Source: an uncultured Clostridia bacterium
GTDB lineage: Bacteria > Bacillota > Clostridia > Oscillospirales > Acutalibacteraceae
DNA length: 64,000 bases
Assembly (NCBI GenBank): GCA_945863885.1
Contig: CAMAZY010000003.1
Location: 62,001-126,000, forward strand
Direction: 5' to 3'
The notes under the pieces are model-generated. The model worked only from the letters and a program-made list of their open reading frames with translations. It was not told the origin of the DNA and did not search any database. This document shows positions 38,513-47,776 of this stretch, in pieces. Within the stretch, counting starts at the first letter, position 1, and every line of letters begins with the position of its first letter. A program made the position numbers and the translations under genes.

Positions 38513-40306
38513 ATGAAAAGCAAAACACTTTTCGAAAACCTTAGGTACATGCTGCAAAACTGGAGAAAGTGGGACAGCAAAAGCATTATAATTTTCTTTT
38601 TGCGTGTGCCTGCCCTCGTGCTCCAACCCATTCTCACCGCCTACATACCGAAAGCAATCATTGACTGCATCAACCAAAGCGTGTCCGTAAAAGAGCTTAC
38701 CGTCACTGTTGCTCTTTTAAGCGTCGGTGTTGCTATGACAACATGGCTCGGACCGTTTTTACAGGAACTGCTTTCGGGGTCGGCAAGAGTGATCCGTATG
38801 CGCTATGCGGTCAAGGCGTTCGAAAAAAATCTGACGGCGGATTACATGAAAATCGAATCTCTCGAGGGCAGAGAGAAAAACAAACGGGCGGCGGAGTTTT
38901 ACCAAAGCTATTATTCGGCGGCGTCCGACTTTATCGAGACGCTCAATCAGGCTGTGGTATGCATCATCGGCGTGCTGGCTTCGATGGCACTGATTTACAA
39001 AATCAACGTCCTGATGATTCTGCTGATTCTTTCGACGTGCGTCGGGGAGTTTTTCATTCTCCGCTTTCTCAACGCCCGTGAAAAAAGCGTCAAGAACGAA
39101 AGAAGCTCGGTTTTCGTCAAGCTCGATTATTATTACGAGCAAAGCCGCAGCGGCGAAGCGGCAAAGGATATCCGTCTTTACGGCTTTTCCGATTACTTCA
39201 TCAGCCTTTATGCCCGGCTTGTCAGCCGCCTTGAACAAATCGTTTCAAAGTACACCGGTCAAAGTGCAAGCGTCAGCGGCGTCCGGGCTTCCCTCAATCT
39301 TATCCGGGAGACCGTCGCCTACGCTTATCTTGTTTATCTCGTTACGGCGGGACGGCTCGGCGTGTCGGACTTCATTTTTTACTTCGGCATCATTACGGGC
39401 TTTTCGAACTGGATTATGAGCCTTGTTTACAGCTATTCGAATATCGAACGCTGCTGTAACGACTGCGAAGCGTACCGGAATTTTGTTGAAGATGCCGACC
39501 CAAGCCCTGACAGCGGCAGGAAAGCCGCATTCCACTCCGTCGACAGCATTACCTTTCAGTCTGTCTTTTTCCGTTATCCCGAAGCCGACGGCGACACGAT
39601 TTGCGATATGTCCTTTACCGTGAATAAGGGCGAAAATATTGCAATCGTCGGCGAAAACGGAGCCGGAAAGACGACCGCCGTCAAGCTTCTTTGCGGTCTT
39701 TACCGCCCGACAAGAGGCAAAATTATCATCAACGGCGAAAACTCGGCCGACCTTTCCCGTGACAGTCTTTTTTCGCTTTTCGCTCCCGTTTTTCAGGATT
39801 CGGAGTTTATGCCGATGACGGTTGCACAGAACATATCCGCCGAATTTGACTGCGACAAGAAAAAGCTTTATGACGCTTTCGAAAAAGCCGGTATCAAGGA
39901 GAAAATTCTTGCCCTGCCCGAGCAGGAGAACACACCGATGATTAAGGATGTCTTTAAAAATGCGGCGGAGTTTTCCGGCGGCGAAAAGCAGAAGCTTCTT
40001 TTAGCAAAAGCGATTTATAAAAACGCACCCGTTCTGATTCTTGACGAGCCGACAGCAGCGCTTGATCCGATTGCCGAAAACGAGCTTTACTTAAAGTACA
40101 GTGAAATGACAAAGGAAAAAATCTCGTTCTTTATTTCGCACCGCCTGTCCTCCACCCGCTTTTGCGACAGAATCTTTTTTATCAAGGACGGCAAAATCGC
40201 CGAAAGCGGAACGCATGACGAGCTGATGGCGAAAAACGGCGAGTACAGCCGTATGTTCCGGATTCAAAGCTATTACTACCGTGAGAACGGGGGTGATGCC
40301 GTATGA
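38513..40306 (+). CDS. ABC exporter half-transporter, subunit 1
   Basis: 597 residues: six-helix exporter membrane domain (~1-310) and an ATPase domain with Walker A GENGAGKTTAVKLL, signature FSGGEKQK, Walker B PVLILDEP and the switch His in FFISHRLSS. All motifs look functional. It overlaps the second half-transporter by four bases (ATGA), so a heterodimer is expected. Heterodimeric exporters of this group move drugs, lipids or peptides; no substrate gene adjoins. Confidence 0.93.
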   Translation: MKSKTLFENLRYMLQNWRKWDSKSIIIFFLRVPALVLQPILTAYIPKAIIDCINQSVSVKELTVTVALLSVGVAMTTWLGPFLQELLSGSARVIRMRYAVKAFEKNLTADYMKIESLEGREKNKRAAEFYQSYYSAASDFIETLNQAVVCIIGVLASMALIYKINVLMILLILSTCVGEFFILRFLNAREKSVKNERSSVFVKLDYYYEQSRSGEAAKDIRLYGFSDYFISLYARLVSRLEQIVSKYTGQSASVSGVRASLNLIRETVAYAYLVYLVTAGRLGVSDFIFYFGIITGFSNWIMSLVYSYSNIERCCNDCEAYRNFVEDADPSPDSGRKAAFHSVDSITFQSVFFRYPEADGDTICDMSFTVNKGENIAIVGENGAGKTTAVKLLCGLYRPTRGKIIINGENSADLSRDSLFSLFAPVFQDSEFMPMTVAQNISAEFDCDKKKLYDAFEKAGIKEKILALPEQENTPMIKDVFKNAAEFSGGEKQKLLLAKAIYKNAPVLILDEPTAALDPIAENELYLKYSEMTKEKISFFISHRLSSTRFCDRIFFIKDGKIAESGTHDELMAKNGEYSRMFRIQSYYYRENGGDAV

Positions 40307-42144
40307 AGACCGCCAAAACCGTTCTCGAAGCCTTCCGGGAAATGCAGCGGCTCGAAAAAAGGCTGATTCCCGCCTGTCTGATTGTTGCGGTCATCGGGGC
40401 GGTAAGTCCGTTCGTCAACATCAAGGCTACGTCCGTGATTATCGACCAACTTGACAGCGACGCCGGCATGAAACAGCTTATGTTTTACATCGCCGCCGCA
40501 GTCATCATCAACTTTGTTCTCTTTTTCTTAAACAGCTTTTTGGGCGATATGTTCTATATGTACCGCTCCATGCTTTATAACCGTGAACTTCAGGCCGTTG
40601 CGTCAAAGCTTTATTCGGTTGAGTTTAAAAAGACCGAAAACGCCCTTTTCAAGGAGCTTTTACACAAGCACTCTGAGGCGCAGAACCGTGTCTTTTCCGC
40701 ATTTTCTCAGTTTTCGTGGATGCTTCGTGACTTCGTTTCGGGCTTTTTGACACTCATCATATCGCTTGTTTTCATTTTTCCGCTTTTCAAAATCGGACTG
40801 ACGAAGACGGGTGAAAGCTTTTTCGAAAAGCCGGTATTTCTGCTGAGCATTTTTGCGGCTATTGCCGTCATGGCGGCGATTATTTTGGTTGTCGCCCTGA
40901 AGATGAACAAGCAATGGTTTTTAGCCTCCGACGAATATTCACGGCTCGACCGCCTGTTCTATTTCTTTCTTGAAAAGTTCAAGGACTACAAAACCGGCAA
41001 GGATTTCCGCCTTTACCGTGAGCAGGAGCTGATTGAAAAAATCGCCGCCGACAGTCTTTTGAACGACGGCGAAAAGGTGCTCAAAAAAGCGTCGGTGAAT
41101 TCGGCGAAATCAAGCTCGTTTGTTGCGCTCTTAGGCTCGCTTGTCGGATTCGGGATTTATCTTTTTATCGGCATCAAAGGGCTTTTAGGCTCGTTTTCGA
41201 TAGGCTCACTCGTGCTGTACTGCGGCTCGTTCATGCAGGTCATTTCCGGCATCATGAAAATGGCGGCAACCTTCGGAAAAACCGCCGAAATGGTGCCGCT
41301 TGTCAACTACTATTTCGAAATTATCAATACAGAGGACGACATCCGATACGGCGAAAAAACGGTTGACAGCGAAAACGGAATCGACATCGAGTTTCAAAAC
41401 GTCTCGTTCACCTACCCCGGCTCAGACAAAAAAGCGCTCGACAAGGTAAGCCTTACCATCAAAAACGGCGAACACCTTGCGGTTGTCGGACGAAACGGAA
41501 GCGGCAAGACGACCTTTATCAAGCTTCTTTGCCGCCTGTACGACCCGGACGAGGGCGAAATCCTGATTAACGGCGAGAACATCAGGCGGTATTCGAAAGA
41601 AAGCCTACTGAAGCTTTTCTCTCCTGTCTTTCAGGACTTTGCGGTTTTCGCTTTTTCGGTTTCGGAAAACCTTTCTGCGTCGGGGGAGTACGACAGCGAA
41701 AAGCTGGAACGAGCACTCAGGGAAGCCGATATTTTCGAAAGAGTCGAAAAAATGCCGCAAAAGGAAAAGACCTGTCTATTTAAATCGCTCGACAAAAACG
41801 GTGTTGACGTTTCGGGCGGTGAACAGCAGAAAATCGCACTCGCCCGTGCGCTGTACAAGGATTCACCCGTTGTGGTTCTTGACGAGCCGACGGCGGCGCT
41901 TGATCCGATTGCGGAAAACGAGATTTACAGCCGTTTCAATTCCTTTACAAAGGACAAAACCGCCATTTATATTTCGCACCGGCTTTCAAGCTGTGTATTC
42001 TGTGACCGTGTAGCCGTATTTGATAAAGCGAAGCTTATTGAGACGGGAGCACACAAGGAGCTTTTGGAAAAAGGCGGAAAATACGCCGCCCTCTGGAACG
42101 CACAGGCACAGTACTATTGTCAGAATTCAGAAAACAGAAAGTAG
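40303..42144 (+). CDS. ABC exporter half-transporter, subunit 2
   Basis: 613 residues, partner of the preceding gene. Membrane domain with six spans (residues ~15-330), then Walker A GRNGSGKTTFIKLL, signature VSGGEQQK, Walker B PVVVLDEP, switch His YISHRLSS. Neither subunit shows the degenerate Glu of asymmetric exporters in an obvious way (both read DEPTAALDP). Ends at a strong bidirectional terminator. Confidence 0.93.
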   Translation: MKTAKTVLEAFREMQRLEKRLIPACLIVAVIGAVSPFVNIKATSVIIDQLDSDAGMKQLMFYIAAAVIINFVLFFLNSFLGDMFYMYRSMLYNRELQAVASKLYSVEFKKTENALFKELLHKHSEAQNRVFSAFSQFSWMLRDFVSGFLTLIISLVFIFPLFKIGLTKTGESFFEKPVFLLSIFAAIAVMAAIILVVALKMNKQWFLASDEYSRLDRLFYFFLEKFKDYKTGKDFRLYREQELIEKIAADSLLNDGEKVLKKASVNSAKSSSFVALLGSLVGFGIYLFIGIKGLLGSFSIGSLVLYCGSFMQVISGIMKMAATFGKTAEMVPLVNYYFEIINTEDDIRYGEKTVDSENGIDIEFQNVSFTYPGSDKKALDKVSLTIKNGEHLAVVGRNGSGKTTFIKLLCRLYDPDEGEILINGENIRRYSKESLLKLFSPVFQDFAVFAFSVSENLSASGEYDSEKLERALREADIFERVEKMPQKEKTCLFKSLDKNGVDVSGGEQQKIALARALYKDSPVVVLDEPTAALDPIAENEIYSRFNSFTKDKTAIYISHRLSSCVFCDRVAVFDKAKLIETGAHKELLEKGGKYAALWNAQAQYYCQNSENRK

Positions 42145-42151
42145 AAATCAG

Positions 42152-42190
42152 ACTCCCGGACTGTCACTTGCAGGCAGTCCGGGAGTTGTT
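42152..42190. terminator. Bidirectional terminator
   Basis: ACTCCCGGACTG / CAGTCCGGGAGT, 12-bp perfect stem, then TGTTTTAC on the plus strand. Serves the ABC exporter and the convergent GPH carrier. Confidence 0.88.
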
Positions 42191-42203
42191 TTACAAATTT
42201 CTT

Positions 42204-44147
42204 TTACGCTTTCTGCGTTTCAAAAAGGCTCGACCAGTTTTCATAATACTCGTACTGCTTCATCAGTTTTCTTGCCTGAATGTAGTCGTACGCCTTCTTG
42301 TGGAACGTGTCAAGCTCCTTGGAAGCCGCTTTCAGGGCGGCCGTTTTCGCCTTGATGTTTTCCCTGGTGTCCTCGGGCATAGCATTCGCTTCGTTGTATC
42401 TGTCCAGCGTCGGCTCGCTTAAGCCGTAAAGCTCCTCGACCGTGTGAGAAAGAAGCTCTCTCGCCTTTTCGGTTTTCTTCACCATGTCGGGCTGATTGAA
42501 ACGGTCTTTTTCGTCGATAATCAGCTTCTGCGCTTTGAGTAACCGCTTCAGCTTCCGCTTTTCCTTGCCGGAGACTGTTTCGATTCTTTGTTGATTTTCT
42601 TTGTACTGTTCGACCGCATTGGCGTAGATTTTCTGCGCATTTTCAAGCTGACCGTCGGAAAGATTGCCCGTTGCGTAGTCCTCAAGAGCCGCTCTGATTT
42701 TCAGCACGGCAATATGCGCCTCATGATCCTCTTCAGTCAGGTCGTACATCGTCAGAAGCGGAATCAGCGAAAGAATATAGCCGACAATCGTAATCACAAT
42801 CATCGCCTTTGCCATCGGCTCACGGAAAGCGGCGTTATAAAGATCGTCGTAGTTGTTCGTCAGTCCGAAATGCTTCGTAATCACAAGGTTCTGAATACAA
42901 TAGGTAATGCCCATCGTGACAAACGTTCCGATAAAGCTTACCACCTGACCTAAAAGTCCCTCAAGCCGTTCGCCGGTCTTATACTGCTGATAGTCGAGGA
43001 TATCCGCATTGATAGCGCCGTCGCTGATGAGCGGGAAGGTCATGAAAAAGCCGCGAAGCCAGGTAAATACGAACAATGCCCAGATATTACGGATACAAAG
43101 AAGCATACCGATCATGCTGACAATGTTGCAGACGGTATAGAAAACAACAAGGTTTTTCTTGCCGATCTTTCGGATAATAATCGGCGCTAAGAACATTGCC
43201 GGGGTCGCCGCCATACCGAGAATCGTCGTGAGCGTGCCGTTGAGCACGCCCTGCTTTTCCGTTGTCAGATTCAGCATATCCTTGATTCCGTAATAAAAAT
43301 ACCAGGTCGTGACGTTGCCGATACCCATCTGGAAAAATACGAACCAGGAAGAAATTGTTCTTGACCATGTGTACTTATTTTTTGCGCCGGACAGGATGCC
43401 CTTTAAAAACGGCACTTTCGGCGTATAGTCCTTGGAAACGATAATTCGCTCTTGTGTACCCGTATAGGACAAAAAGCCGAGAAAGACACCGAAAATTCCG
43501 AAAGCCGGCATAATGATCCGGTACGCCGTGATATGCTCCAAGCCGCCCGTAAAGCCGGCGATGATCGGAACGAACAGTCCCGTGATACTCGGAGCAAGCG
43601 AAAAAACGAACGTCGAAATCGAAATAACGTCTGCTCTTTCGGTCGAGTTCGGGCTCATGACCTGAACAAGAGTCGTATACGCCTGTTCATAAAACGGATA
43701 GCAAAGCTGAAGCGCAATATACACAACAAAAAGCGACCAGAGCTTTGCATTATACGTCATCGACTCGAACGGCAACAGGGCAAAACCGGTTGTCAGTAAA
43801 ACCGTCGGGATTCCGGCATAAAGAAGATAGGGACGGAATTTGCCCTTTTTGCTTCTCGTGTTGTCTATAATCATACCCCGAAGCGGTACAATCAGAAGAT
43901 TCAGTACCGTCGCAATCAGGCTTAAATTGACAAGGTCGTCATTCTTAAGACCGAGAGCCGAACCGGCAAGCAGATTTGTTCCCGAAAGTCCGATATAGTA
44001 CGCAACGGCGATAACAAACTTGACGCCGATACCGCCGACGGAATACGCCATGATTTCCTTGTACGGAATATATCTGCCTTCGGGCGGTGTATTCCAATGG
44101 GTTTTAACAGAGCCGACAAGCCCCTTTGCTTTTTCAACTACATTCAT
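42204..44147 (-). CDS. GPH-family (MelB-like) sugar carrier with long helical tail
   Basis: 647 residues; ordinary GPH carriers have 450-500. Twelve membrane spans are in residues ~25-470, with the GPH features YSVGGIGVKFVIAVAYYIGL, GMIIDNTRSKKGKFRPYLLY and FPLISDGAINADILDYQQYKTGERLEGL. The last ~180 residues are a soluble, highly charged helical region (AALEDYATGNLSDGQLENAQKIYANAVEQYKENQQ ...). The carrier most likely imports a glycoside by cation symport. Start behind GAAGGAGATGTTGAG. Single gene; the nearby GH27 and GH2 enzymes are plausible users of its substrate, which is inference. Confidence 0.9.
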   Translation of the reverse strand: MNVVEKAKGLVGSVKTHWNTPPEGRYIPYKEIMAYSVGGIGVKFVIAVAYYIGLSGTNLLAGSALGLKNDDLVNLSLIATVLNLLIVPLRGMIIDNTRSKKGKFRPYLLYAGIPTVLLTTGFALLPFESMTYNAKLWSLFVVYIALQLCYPFYEQAYTTLVQVMSPNSTERADVISISTFVFSLAPSITGLFVPIIAGFTGGLEHITAYRIIMPAFGIFGVFLGFLSYTGTQERIIVSKDYTPKVPFLKGILSGAKNKYTWSRTISSWFVFFQMGIGNVTTWYFYYGIKDMLNLTTEKQGVLNGTLTTILGMAATPAMFLAPIIIRKIGKKNLVVFYTVCNIVSMIGMLLCIRNIWALFVFTWLRGFFMTFPLISDGAINADILDYQQYKTGERLEGLLGQVVSFIGTFVTMGITYCIQNLVITKHFGLTNNYDDLYNAAFREPMAKAMIVITIVGYILSLIPLLTMYDLTEEDHEAHIAVLKIRAALEDYATGNLSDGQLENAQKIYANAVEQYKENQQRIETVSGKEKRKLKRLLKAQKLIIDEKDRFNQPDMVKKTEKARELLSHTVEELYGLSEPTLDRYNEANAMPEDTRENIKAKTAALKAASKELDTFHKKAYDYIQARKLMKQYEYYENWSSLFETQKA

Positions 44148-44257
44148 CTCAACATCTCCTTCGGAGTATCCCTGACGATTATTTTACCATGAAACAGCAG
44201 TCAATCTCCATTCACTTAGTGCATAAAAAAGAACGGCAAAATTTAACTATTTTGACA

Positions 44258-44285
44258 ACAAAAAAAGGGCGGCGAAATGCCACCC
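44258..44285 (-). terminator. Terminator of the M28 peptidase gene
   Basis: Minus strand GGGTGGC / GCCGCCC stem with a 5-base loop followed by TTTTTTTGTTG. Confidence 0.88.
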
Positions 44286-44304
44286 CAAAGTATTCTGATT
44301 TCTG

Positions 44305-45546
44305 TTACTGCTTTGCACCGTCGTCGAACATTTCGAGCGCTTTCACGGAAGCGGCGAAGCAGTTGGCAAGGCCTTCCTCGTTCATGTTGTCATAGGTGTC
44401 TCTTCTTGTGTGATAATAGGACTCAAGCTTGTGATTGAGACCCGTAACGCCCGTGGCTCTGAAGCCTGCCTGTGCGAATGCGGCCGAATCGGTTGCACCG
44501 CCGAGAGGAGGTACCCAACCCTTTTTACAGGGAATATCAACCGCCTTGGCGGCTTCCATAAACAGGTCGGAAACATCCTTGTCAGCCTTGACCGTACCGT
44601 TGAGGTCACGATAGTTCGTCATCAGGAATTTCGGGTCGTGAATCGTATCATATGAGAAGATGAAGGTCGGAACGTCCTTGAAGTCGTCCTTGTGCTGTTC
44701 GCACCATGCCTTGGCACCTCTTAAGCCTGCTTCCTCGGAGCCGGTCAGAACAACGCCGATTTCGGTGTTTTCAAGCTCGATACCCTCATCCTTAAGTGCC
44801 TTGAGAATGGCAATACCCATATAACAGCCGGAAAGGTTGTCGTTTGCACCGTCAACAACCCGGCGGTAGTTGACCATGAAATAAAGTCCGATGAAGAACG
44901 GAACAAAGAGAAGTCCCCAAAGACCGACCTTTGTCAGCGTGCTGTCAAGGGAAGCGACACCGAAGCCGACACCGTTTTTGGCAACGTTAACGATAGCAAG
45001 AATCAGATAGAAGAAAGCACCGCCGAAGCCGAGAATAGCGTGACCTTCGAAGCCGACACCACCCAAGGCGTAGTTAACCGGCCATTCCCATGCAGCGTCC
45101 GGGTGACCGTTGAAGATGATTCTTCTCTTGGTTTCGCCCTTGCACTTTTTAATAGCGGTAACGTTATGACCGGTCTTTTCCTTGAAAAGCGGGTCAAGAA
45201 GCTTTTTATAAACGCCGAACTCGGCAAGAACAAGAAACAGTCCGATTACGATTGCAATAATCGAAACGATCGGGCAGAAAAAGTAAGCAACAACAGCGAT
45301 GAGAACGAGCGTCATCGTGTAATAAAGCCAGCCGTAAAAGGCGCCGGGATGCTCTTTGAAGGACTCAACCTCTGCGCTGTCGCAGCCGCAGTCCTCTTTT
45401 AAGACCTTTGCCATGTATTCGCAGGCCTGCTGTTCACCCTTGGAGCCGGGATTTCTTTTTTCAAAGGTCTTGCAGATATGGGTGATTTCGTCAACCATAT
45501 ACTTGGCGGCCCAGTTCTTTTTGTCAATGATTTTCTTGAGATCCAT
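44305..45546 (-). CDS. M28 family metallopeptidase with membrane spans inserted
   Basis: 413 residues from the ATG at 45546 (behind GTGGGAGGAATTTTT). Co-catalytic zinc motifs of the M28 aminopeptidase fold are intact: FNGHPDAAWEW (His, Asp), VDGANDNLSG (bridging Asp), GSEEAGLRGA (Glu pair), YDTIHD and YYHTRRDTYDN (last His). Unusually, hydrophobic helices are inserted: about two spans at ~71-110 before the first zinc motif and about two between motifs (~161-190, ~206-226). So it is probably a membrane-bound peptidase. Single gene with a promoter and a terminator-like hairpin in its leader. Confidence 0.9.
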   Translation of the reverse strand: MDLKKIIDKKNWAAKYMVDEITHICKTFEKRNPGSKGEQQACEYMAKVLKEDCGCDSAEVESFKEHPGAFYGWLYYTMTLVLIAVVAYFFCPIVSIIAIVIGLFLVLAEFGVYKKLLDPLFKEKTGHNVTAIKKCKGETKRRIIFNGHPDAAWEWPVNYALGGVGFEGHAILGFGGAFFYLILAIVNVAKNGVGFGVASLDSTLTKVGLWGLLFVPFFIGLYFMVNYRRVVDGANDNLSGCYMGIAILKALKDEGIELENTEIGVVLTGSEEAGLRGAKAWCEQHKDDFKDVPTFIFSYDTIHDPKFLMTNYRDLNGTVKADKDVSDLFMEAAKAVDIPCKKGWVPPLGGATDSAAFAQAGFRATGVTGLNHKLESYYHTRRDTYDNMNEEGLANCFAASVKALEMFDDGAKQ

Positions 45547-45567
45547 AAAAATTCCTCCCACTCAAAT

Positions 45568-45604
45568 AAAAAAGGAAGACATTCTCTTCTATGGGAACGT
45601 CCTC
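45568..45604 (-). promoter_or_regulatory. Terminator-like hairpin in the M28 leader (possible attenuator)
   Basis: Minus strand: GAGGACGTTC, 10-base loop, GAATGTCTTC (10 bp with two G-U), then CTTTTTTATT. It lies between the promoter (45621-45649) and the Shine-Dalgarno, about 10 bases after the expected start point. No other minus-strand gene precedes it, so it would act on this transcript. Confidence 0.5.
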
Positions 45605-45620
45605 GTCCTTACGATATGAT

Positions 45621-45649
45621 ATGTTATCATTTTGTTATAAATTTGTCAA
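45621..45649 (-). promoter_or_regulatory. Promoter of the M28 peptidase gene
   Basis: -35 TTGACA (45644-45649), 17-base spacer, -10 TAACAT (45621-45626). Confidence 0.65.
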
Positions 45650-45838
45650 GATTTTGCTTTATTTTTATATACTTTTCCGTTACGCAAAAGAACGAAATGT
45701 CGCTGAATTTTTATTAAAAATTATTAAAAGCACTCTTTTTTCAGATTCGCTTTAAATTCGTGCGCCGATACTTGTAGATTCAAATAAAATATGATATGAT
45801 AATATGTCAAAGTATATACGAAAGGTCAAGTTAACTCC

Positions 45839-46702
45839 ATGCTCAACGTACTTTTTGTCTGCACCGGCAACACCTGCCGAAGCCCGATGGCAAGCGCCAT
45901 ACTCAATCATATTGCAAAAGAGCGAAATTACAATATCCGTTCATCAAGTGCAGGACTTGCCGCCTTTTCCGGTGACGAAGCGAGCGAAAACGCCGTCAAG
46001 GCACTTTCCGAAATCGGGATTGACCTCTCGTCCCACCGTTCAAGACCCGTCAATCCGTATCTGCTTTTTGAAAGCGACTATATTGTCGGCATGAGTCCGT
46101 CGCACATCAATGCGCTTTTGCCTTATACCGAAAAGGACAAGCTTCTTTGCTTTCCGGGCGGGATTCCCGACCCGTACGGCGGCGATATCGAAACTTACCG
46201 CAAGACGAGAGACAAAATCAAAAGCGGGATTGAAGAAATGCTCCCGTTGTTTTGTGAAGTCAGAATTAGGCCGATGAGCGAAAAGACTGTTGATGCCGTG
46301 GCGGCACTTGAAAAGGAATGCTTTTCCGTGCCGTGGAGCCGCAAATCAATCGAAGAGGAGCTGACGAACGATACGGCACACTTTTTTGTCGCCGAACGAT
46401 TCGGAAGCGTCATCGGCTATATCGGAACGAACATCATCGCCGACGAATGTTATATCACGAACGTTGCCGTCACACAAAAAGAGCGCAGACAAGGCGTTGC
46501 ACAGGCACTTCTTGAAAAGGCCGAAGAAACAGCAAAGGAGCACAATTGCCGGTTCATCACCCTCGAAGTCAGACCGAGCAACGAAGCGGCCATTTTGCTG
46601 TACACGAAGCAAGGCTACCAAAAATGCGGACTTCGGAAAAACTATTATACCGCTCCCGATGAGGACGGACTGATTATGACAAAATATTTCAGCGAGGAAT
46701 GA
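45839..46702 (+). CDS. Fusion: low-molecular-weight protein phosphatase + RimI acetyltransferase
   Basis: 287 residues, two complete domains. Residues 1-~142: LMW protein phosphatase (Wzb/YwlE/ArsC class) with the P-loop VCTGNTCRSPMA (Cys8, Arg14) and the acid Asp in GIPDPYGGD. Residues ~143-287: GNAT domain of RimI type (MSEKTVDAVAALEKECFSVPWSRKSIEEEL, CoA motif RRQGVAQALL, LEVRPSNEAAILLYTKQGYQKCGLRKNYY), which acetylates the N-terminus of ribosomal protein S18 in model organisms. The tsaD gene follows 4 bases later; rimI-tsaD is a common pair, and a YwlE-type phosphatase often lies near tsaC. The phosphatase could act on phospho-Tyr or, like YwlE, phospho-Arg. Fused form is unusual. Confidence 0.92.
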   Translation: MLNVLFVCTGNTCRSPMASAILNHIAKERNYNIRSSSAGLAAFSGDEASENAVKALSEIGIDLSSHRSRPVNPYLLFESDYIVGMSPSHINALLPYTEKDKLLCFPGGIPDPYGGDIETYRKTRDKIKSGIEEMLPLFCEVRIRPMSEKTVDAVAALEKECFSVPWSRKSIEEELTNDTAHFFVAERFGSVIGYIGTNIIADECYITNVAVTQKERRQGVAQALLEKAEETAKEHNCRFITLEVRPSNEAAILLYTKQGYQKCGLRKNYYTAPDEDGLIMTKYFSEE

Positions 46703-46706
46703 AAAA

Positions 46707-47729
46707 ATGAAAATATTAGCAATTGAATCGTCCTGTGACGAAACCGCAGCCGCCGTTGTCGAAAACGGAAGGAAGGTACTTTCAAGCGTGATTGCATCAC
46801 AGGTCAGCGAACATATTATCTACGGCGGCGTTGTCCCCGAAATCGCCTCACGGCGGCATGCAGAAGCGATCAGCGGCGTTGTCGGTCAGGCACTCAGTCA
46901 GGCAAACCTTACGTTAGCCGACATTGACGCCGTTGCGGTCACCTACGGACCGGGACTGATCGGGGCGCTTCTTGTCGGCGTCAACTACGCAAAATCGCTC
47001 GCCTACGCTTCGGGTCTTCCGCTGATTCCCGTTCACCATCTTCGCTCTCATATTGCGGCGAACTACTTATGCCACGAAGACCTTGAACCGCCGTTTTTCT
47101 GCCTTGTCGTTTCCGGCGGACACAGCCATCTTGTAAAAGTCAACAGCTATACCGACTACGAAATTATCGGCAAAACGAGAGACGACGCAGCGGGCGAAGC
47201 CCTTGACAAGGCGGCACGAAGTATGGGATTACCCTACCCCGGCGGCTTAAATCTTGATAAAATTGCGAAAGACGGCAACCCGAAAGCGTACCGTTTCCCC
47301 CACCCGAGAGTTGACGGTTCTCCGTTCGACTTCAGCTTTTCGGGGCTGAAAACGTCCGTCATCAACACGATTCACAATGCGAAGCAAAAGGGCGAAGAAA
47401 TCAATATTCCCGACCTCGGTGCATCGTTCATGAACGCCGTTGTGGATTGTCTTTGCTCGAACACCGAAAAGGCCGCCGAACAGTTCGGCTTTCACAAAAT
47501 TGTTCTTGCCGGCGGCGTCAGCGCCAATTCCGTTTTACGCCGGCGCATGAACGAAATCTGTAAAAAACACGGCTGGTCGCTCTATATGCCCGAGCTTTCG
47601 CTGTGCGGAGACAATGCCGCCATGGTCGGCGCACAAGGCTATTACGAATACCTGAGCGGCAACACGGCTGAACTTTCCCTCAACGCCTACGCCGGACTTT
47701 CGATTGATGAAAGCCCAAGGAACAAATAA
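46707..47729 (+). CDS. tsaD: tRNA N6-threonylcarbamoyladenosine synthase, TsaD
   Basis: Transfers threonylcarbamoyl from TC-AMP to A37 of ANN-decoding tRNAs, with TsaB and TsaE. 340 residues. N-terminal LAIESSCDETAAAVVENG, metal ligands in the HxxxH of VHHLRSHIAANY, ATP site FFCLVVSGGHSHLV, GEALDKAARSMGLPYPGG and late Asp in LCGDNAAMVGAQG. The partners tsaB, tsaE and tsaC are not in the window. Confidence 0.97.
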   Translation: MKILAIESSCDETAAAVVENGRKVLSSVIASQVSEHIIYGGVVPEIASRRHAEAISGVVGQALSQANLTLADIDAVAVTYGPGLIGALLVGVNYAKSLAYASGLPLIPVHHLRSHIAANYLCHEDLEPPFFCLVVSGGHSHLVKVNSYTDYEIIGKTRDDAAGEALDKAARSMGLPYPGGLNLDKIAKDGNPKAYRFPHPRVDGSPFDFSFSGLKTSVINTIHNAKQKGEEINIPDLGASFMNAVVDCLCSNTEKAAEQFGFHKIVLAGGVSANSVLRRRMNEICKKHGWSLYMPELSLCGDNAAMVGAQGYYEYLSGNTAELSLNAYAGLSIDESPRNK

Positions 47730-47776
47730 TCTCGTCAGCTTGTGAATATATAACTCTATGAAAGGAAGTGTACTTC

